32,896 bases of DNA from Perlabentimonas gracilis (GTDB lineage Bacteria; Bacteroidota; Bacteroidia; Bacteroidales; Tenuifilaceae). This document shows, piece after piece, positions 30,367 through 32,896 of the stretch (the first letter of the stretch is position 1; every line of letters starts with the position of its first letter). The notes beneath the pieces were generated by a model. The model did not search any database. It was not told where the DNA came from and saw only the letters and a program-made list of their open reading frames with translations. The stretch spans positions 1 to 32,896 of the forward strand of contig NZ_JAANIG010000043.1 in assembly GCF_011174675.1 (NCBI RefSeq), written 5' to 3'. Both the position numbers and the translations under genes were made by a program.

Positions 30367-32478
30367 ATGGCTACACTAGAGAAACTCAGGAATCGCGCTG
30401 GAACGCTTGTTGCAGTTGTAATTGGACTTGCCCTGTTGGCATTTATACTTGGCGACCTTTTTGGATCGGGCGGATCGCTATTCTCCCGCAATCAGTTTGA
30501 AATAGCAGAAATATCTGGGAAATCTATCCCATACCAAACCTACCAGGAGCGTGTTGATCACATTGCTGAGCTTAACAAGGTATCGCGCAGGGTGAATGCT
30601 CTTGACGAGCAAACCATGGAGAATATCCGCGAAGAGGTTTGGAACCAGCTGGTGCAAGAATTTGTGCTGAGCTCAAACTACAAAAACCTTGGCATTGCAG
30701 TTTCGCCAAGCGAACTTTTCGATATGGTTCAAGGGCGTAACCTACACCCCATCATAAGGCAAGAATTTGGAAATCCCCAAACTGGCGAAGTAGATGTTGC
30801 TATGGTTGACCAGTTCCTGAGAAACTTGGATGCTGACCCATCGGGCTTTCAGCGCGCCATTTGGCTCTACCTCGAGGATATTATCATTAGGGACAGACTT
30901 TTCACTAAGTACAATAACCTTATCAGCAAGGGACTTTATGTAACCAACTTCCATGCTGAAAAATCGGCAGCTAGCCGCAGCACTCGCGTTGATATGGAGT
31001 TTGTGGTTGAACGCTACAATTCAGTTGCCGACTCACTAATTACAGTTTCCGCTTCGGAGGTTAGCAAGTTCTACAAAAACAACAAGCATAAATTCCAACA
31101 GCAAGCATCAAGGGACGTGGAGTACATTGTATTCCCCATCACCCCATCGCAAGACGATTATAAGCTTGCTGAGGAATGGATAAACAAGATAAAGGACGAG
31201 TTTAGAAGCGCTTCGGATCCAGTACAGTTTACCAACCTAAACTCCGACACTCCCTACAATGAAAGATTCTACAAGCAAGGTGAGCTTAGTAACGAGGAGA
31301 TTGACCAGTGGGCTTTCAGCGCAAGGGTTGGTGAATTTACCGATCCCATCTTCGATGGAGAGTCGTACCTAATGGCTAATCTAGTTAACATCGAATTTTT
31401 ACCCGACTCGGTTAAAGCTCGCCACATACTGCTTAGCACTAATGTTCAGTCGCAAGCCGAGTACGATGCGGTAAGTCAAAAAGCCGATAGTTTGCTGAAC
31501 GTTGTAAAACGTAATAGAACTCGCTTTGCACAAGTAGCAAGAGAATATTCCGACGATCCAGGCTCAGCCGCTCAGGGTGGTGATCTTGGCTGGTTCCCCG
31601 AGGGTGCCATGGTAAAGCCTTTCAACGATGCTTGTTTCAATGGCAAGAAGGGCGACATTGTTCTTGTGGAGAGCCAATTTGGATTCCATATCATCGAAAT
31701 TCAAGAGCTTGGTAGGCTAACCAAAAAAGTTCAGGTTGCATTACTTGAACGCAATGTGATACCCAGTTCACGTACCTACCAAAATATCTACCAGAAAGCT
31801 AGCGAGTTTGCCGGCATAAACAATACCTACGAGAAGTTCACTGCTGCTGCTCAGGAACAACGGTTAAGCAAAAGGCTTGCCTCAAACCTTAGAGAGCTCG
31901 ATAAGCGCGTTGCTGGCCTTGAGAATCCTCGCGAAATGGTTCGCTGGGCATACAGAGAAAAGGTAAACTCAGTATCTCCAGTATTTGAGTTTGGCGATAA
32001 CTTTGTTGTAGCAACCCTAAAGGCTGTTCGCGAAGAGGGTGTAGCTCCAATGGCACAAGTAGAGCAAGAGATTAGAGCAGAACTTATACAGGAGAAAAAG
32101 GCTGAGAAGCTTAAGGGCAAATTTAGTAGTGCTATTGCAAATGCTAATAGTATACATAACCTTGCCTCTGAATTATCGCTTCAGGTTCAGGAAGCACCAG
32201 GGATTACCTTCTCATCGTTCTCGCTTCCCGCGGTTGGCTTTGAACCTGCCGTTATTGCTGCTGCTGTTCAGGCGTCTGAAGGCAAGGTTGTTGGCCCAAT
32301 AAAAGGGAACTCAGGCGTTTACGCCTTGGTAACCAATGCAATCAATATCGAAGAGGTTGACAAATCTGCAGAAGCAACTCGATTACTAAATCTTTACAAG
32401 TCGCGCTCGGTGCGTGAAGCATACGAGGCCATTAAAGAAAATGCCAATATTATAGATAAGCGTTCAAGATTTTTCTAG
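30367..32478 (+). CDS. Membrane-anchored peptidyl-prolyl isomerase (SurA/PpiD-type)
   Basis: This 703-residue periplasmic foldase has one N-terminal anchor helix (about 12-30, LVAVVIGLALLAFILGDLF), a SurA_N-like helical region (about 45-200), a parvulin domain (about 345-450: VKARHILLST, YSDDPGSAAQGGDLGWFPEGAMVKPF, FGFHIIEI) and a long helical C-terminal part with a second, degenerate PpiC-like segment. The layout is that of PpiD, which helps outer membrane and secreted proteins leaving the Sec channel. The parvulin motif is well kept, so isomerase activity is plausible. It stands alone at the end of the core run, and a very strong terminator follows 13 nt after the stop. Confidence 0.92.
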   Translation: MATLEKLRNRAGTLVAVVIGLALLAFILGDLFGSGGSLFSRNQFEIAEISGKSIPYQTYQERVDHIAELNKVSRRVNALDEQTMENIREEVWNQLVQEFVLSSNYKNLGIAVSPSELFDMVQGRNLHPIIRQEFGNPQTGEVDVAMVDQFLRNLDADPSGFQRAIWLYLEDIIIRDRLFTKYNNLISKGLYVTNFHAEKSAASRSTRVDMEFVVERYNSVADSLITVSASEVSKFYKNNKHKFQQQASRDVEYIVFPITPSQDDYKLAEEWINKIKDEFRSASDPVQFTNLNSDTPYNERFYKQGELSNEEIDQWAFSARVGEFTDPIFDGESYLMANLVNIEFLPDSVKARHILLSTNVQSQAEYDAVSQKADSLLNVVKRNRTRFAQVAREYSDDPGSAAQGGDLGWFPEGAMVKPFNDACFNGKKGDIVLVESQFGFHIIEIQELGRLTKKVQVALLERNVIPSSRTYQNIYQKASEFAGINNTYEKFTAAAQEQRLSKRLASNLRELDKRVAGLENPREMVRWAYREKVNSVSPVFEFGDNFVVATLKAVREEGVAPMAQVEQEIRAELIQEKKAEKLKGKFSSAIANANSIHNLASELSLQVQEAPGITFSSFSLPAVGFEPAVIAAAVQASEGKVVGPIKGNSGVYALVTNAINIEEVDKSAEATRLLNLYKSRSVREAYEAIKENANIIDKRSRFF

Positions 32479-32491
32479 TAAAAGCCAAAAT

Positions 32492-32541
32492 TATATAGCA
32501 AAAGAGAGCAGCCAATTTTGGCTGCTCTCTTTTGCTATATA
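32492..32541 (+). terminator. Strong terminator after the PpiD-like gene
   Basis: Perfect 22-bp arms (32492-32513 and 32520-32541) flank the loop AATTTT. The stem includes AAAAGAGAGCAGCC and GGCTGCTCTCTTTT, so a T-run lies inside the right arm. Confidence 0.88.
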
Positions 32542-32896
32542 GTGCTACCACTTCAAAAGGTTTATAGCAATTATAATAACGGATAAATTACATTGAGGTT
32601 AGGGGGTTGTGGCTAAATAATGATCAAGTCAGAATTTTGAAGATAGTGAACAGTCTGCTTTGGCTTCTGACTTCCTTTTCCTTCTTTTAACTATCGACTT
32701 TCAATTTTAAACGCAAACCTGCCTGTCGGCCATTGCCGTAAAGTTAAGCATGTTTCATCCCCTTGTAGCGCCTACCAGGCTAGCAGGCAGGGGCACAAAG
32801 GCGCAAACGCTTTATATTTAAACACATAAAACTATACTTTCTAATGTATTAAAGACGCAACCACACTCTTTAGGCATTTAAAACTCTAGGCACTTT
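32542..32896. other. Gene-free tail of the window
   Basis: AT-rich sequence without a convincing reading frame, RNA gene or promoter. A GC-richer patch with GCTAGCAGGCAGG near 32777-32790 resembles the GCTAGCAGG segment at the left of the module repeat (6718 and about 9049), but the match is only nine bases. Confidence 0.6.

Noticed and set aside
32542-32896. Further module repeat copy at the window end
   Set aside because: Only nine bases (GCTAGCAGG) match the left flank of the repeat; there is no palindrome and no continuing identity.

Overview
The window reads as a chromosomal segment of a Bacteroidota bacterium, most likely of the order Bacteroidales. The signs are many TAnnTTTG-type -7 promoter boxes, start codons without Shine-Dalgarno sequences, short lipobox signals, a glycine/serinolipid acyltransferase pair, and the run coaX - outer membrane protein - TPR - lptC - CorC-like - SurA/PpiD-like. 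No rRNA, tRNA, CRISPR array, transposase or integrase gene was found.

Region 1, bases 1-9178, is accessory and repetitive. A roughly 0.9 kb non-coding repeat occurs upstream of a secreted-protein gene three times. The first copy is cut by the window start, the second is at 3410-4316, the third at 6734-7638, and a short terminal copy lies at 9014-9178. The repeat carries a 16-bp-arm palindrome, a G8 tract placed at the -33 position of a candidate promoter, a triplet of 19-bp hairpin repeats, several stem-loops, and a promoter-proximal block that runs to the start codon. The cargo differs in each module. Module 1 has a lipoprotein with a five-cysteine hydrophobic tail, an ABC ATPase/permease pair and a small beta-barrel protein. 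Module 2 has an 8-Cys Gly-rich secreted peptide, a beta-propeller lipoprotein and a membrane-anchored thioredoxin-fold protein with a CSSC motif. Module 3 has a second peptide with the same signal sequence but a different mature part, and a second propeller lipoprotein. I infer a duplicating cassette family for disulfide-rich secreted peptides, possibly bacteriocin or signalling peptides with surface partners. This is the most likely place for an undescribed system.

Region 2, bases 9301-32478, is ordinary core genome. It holds a gamma-carbonic-anhydrase-family protein (minus), korAB for 2-oxoacid:ferredoxin oxidoreductase, miaB (minus), a YebC-family regulator, a LEA-type lipoprotein, a SPOR-like secreted protein, a long PurF-type amidotransferase, a small secreted protein, a GNAT/PlsC-type acyltransferase pair (minus), mfd, coaX, an outer membrane protein, a TPR protein, lptC, a tiny membrane protein, a CorC/HlyC-family protein and a SurA/PpiD-type foldase. 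mfd through lptC are closely spaced and probably co-transcribed. Two details in this part merit a look: a 15-bp-arm hairpin in the korA leader, and a terminator-like perfect hairpin inside the 5' end of lptC.

Bases 32479-32896 hold a strong terminator and then AT-rich DNA without a recognisable gene.
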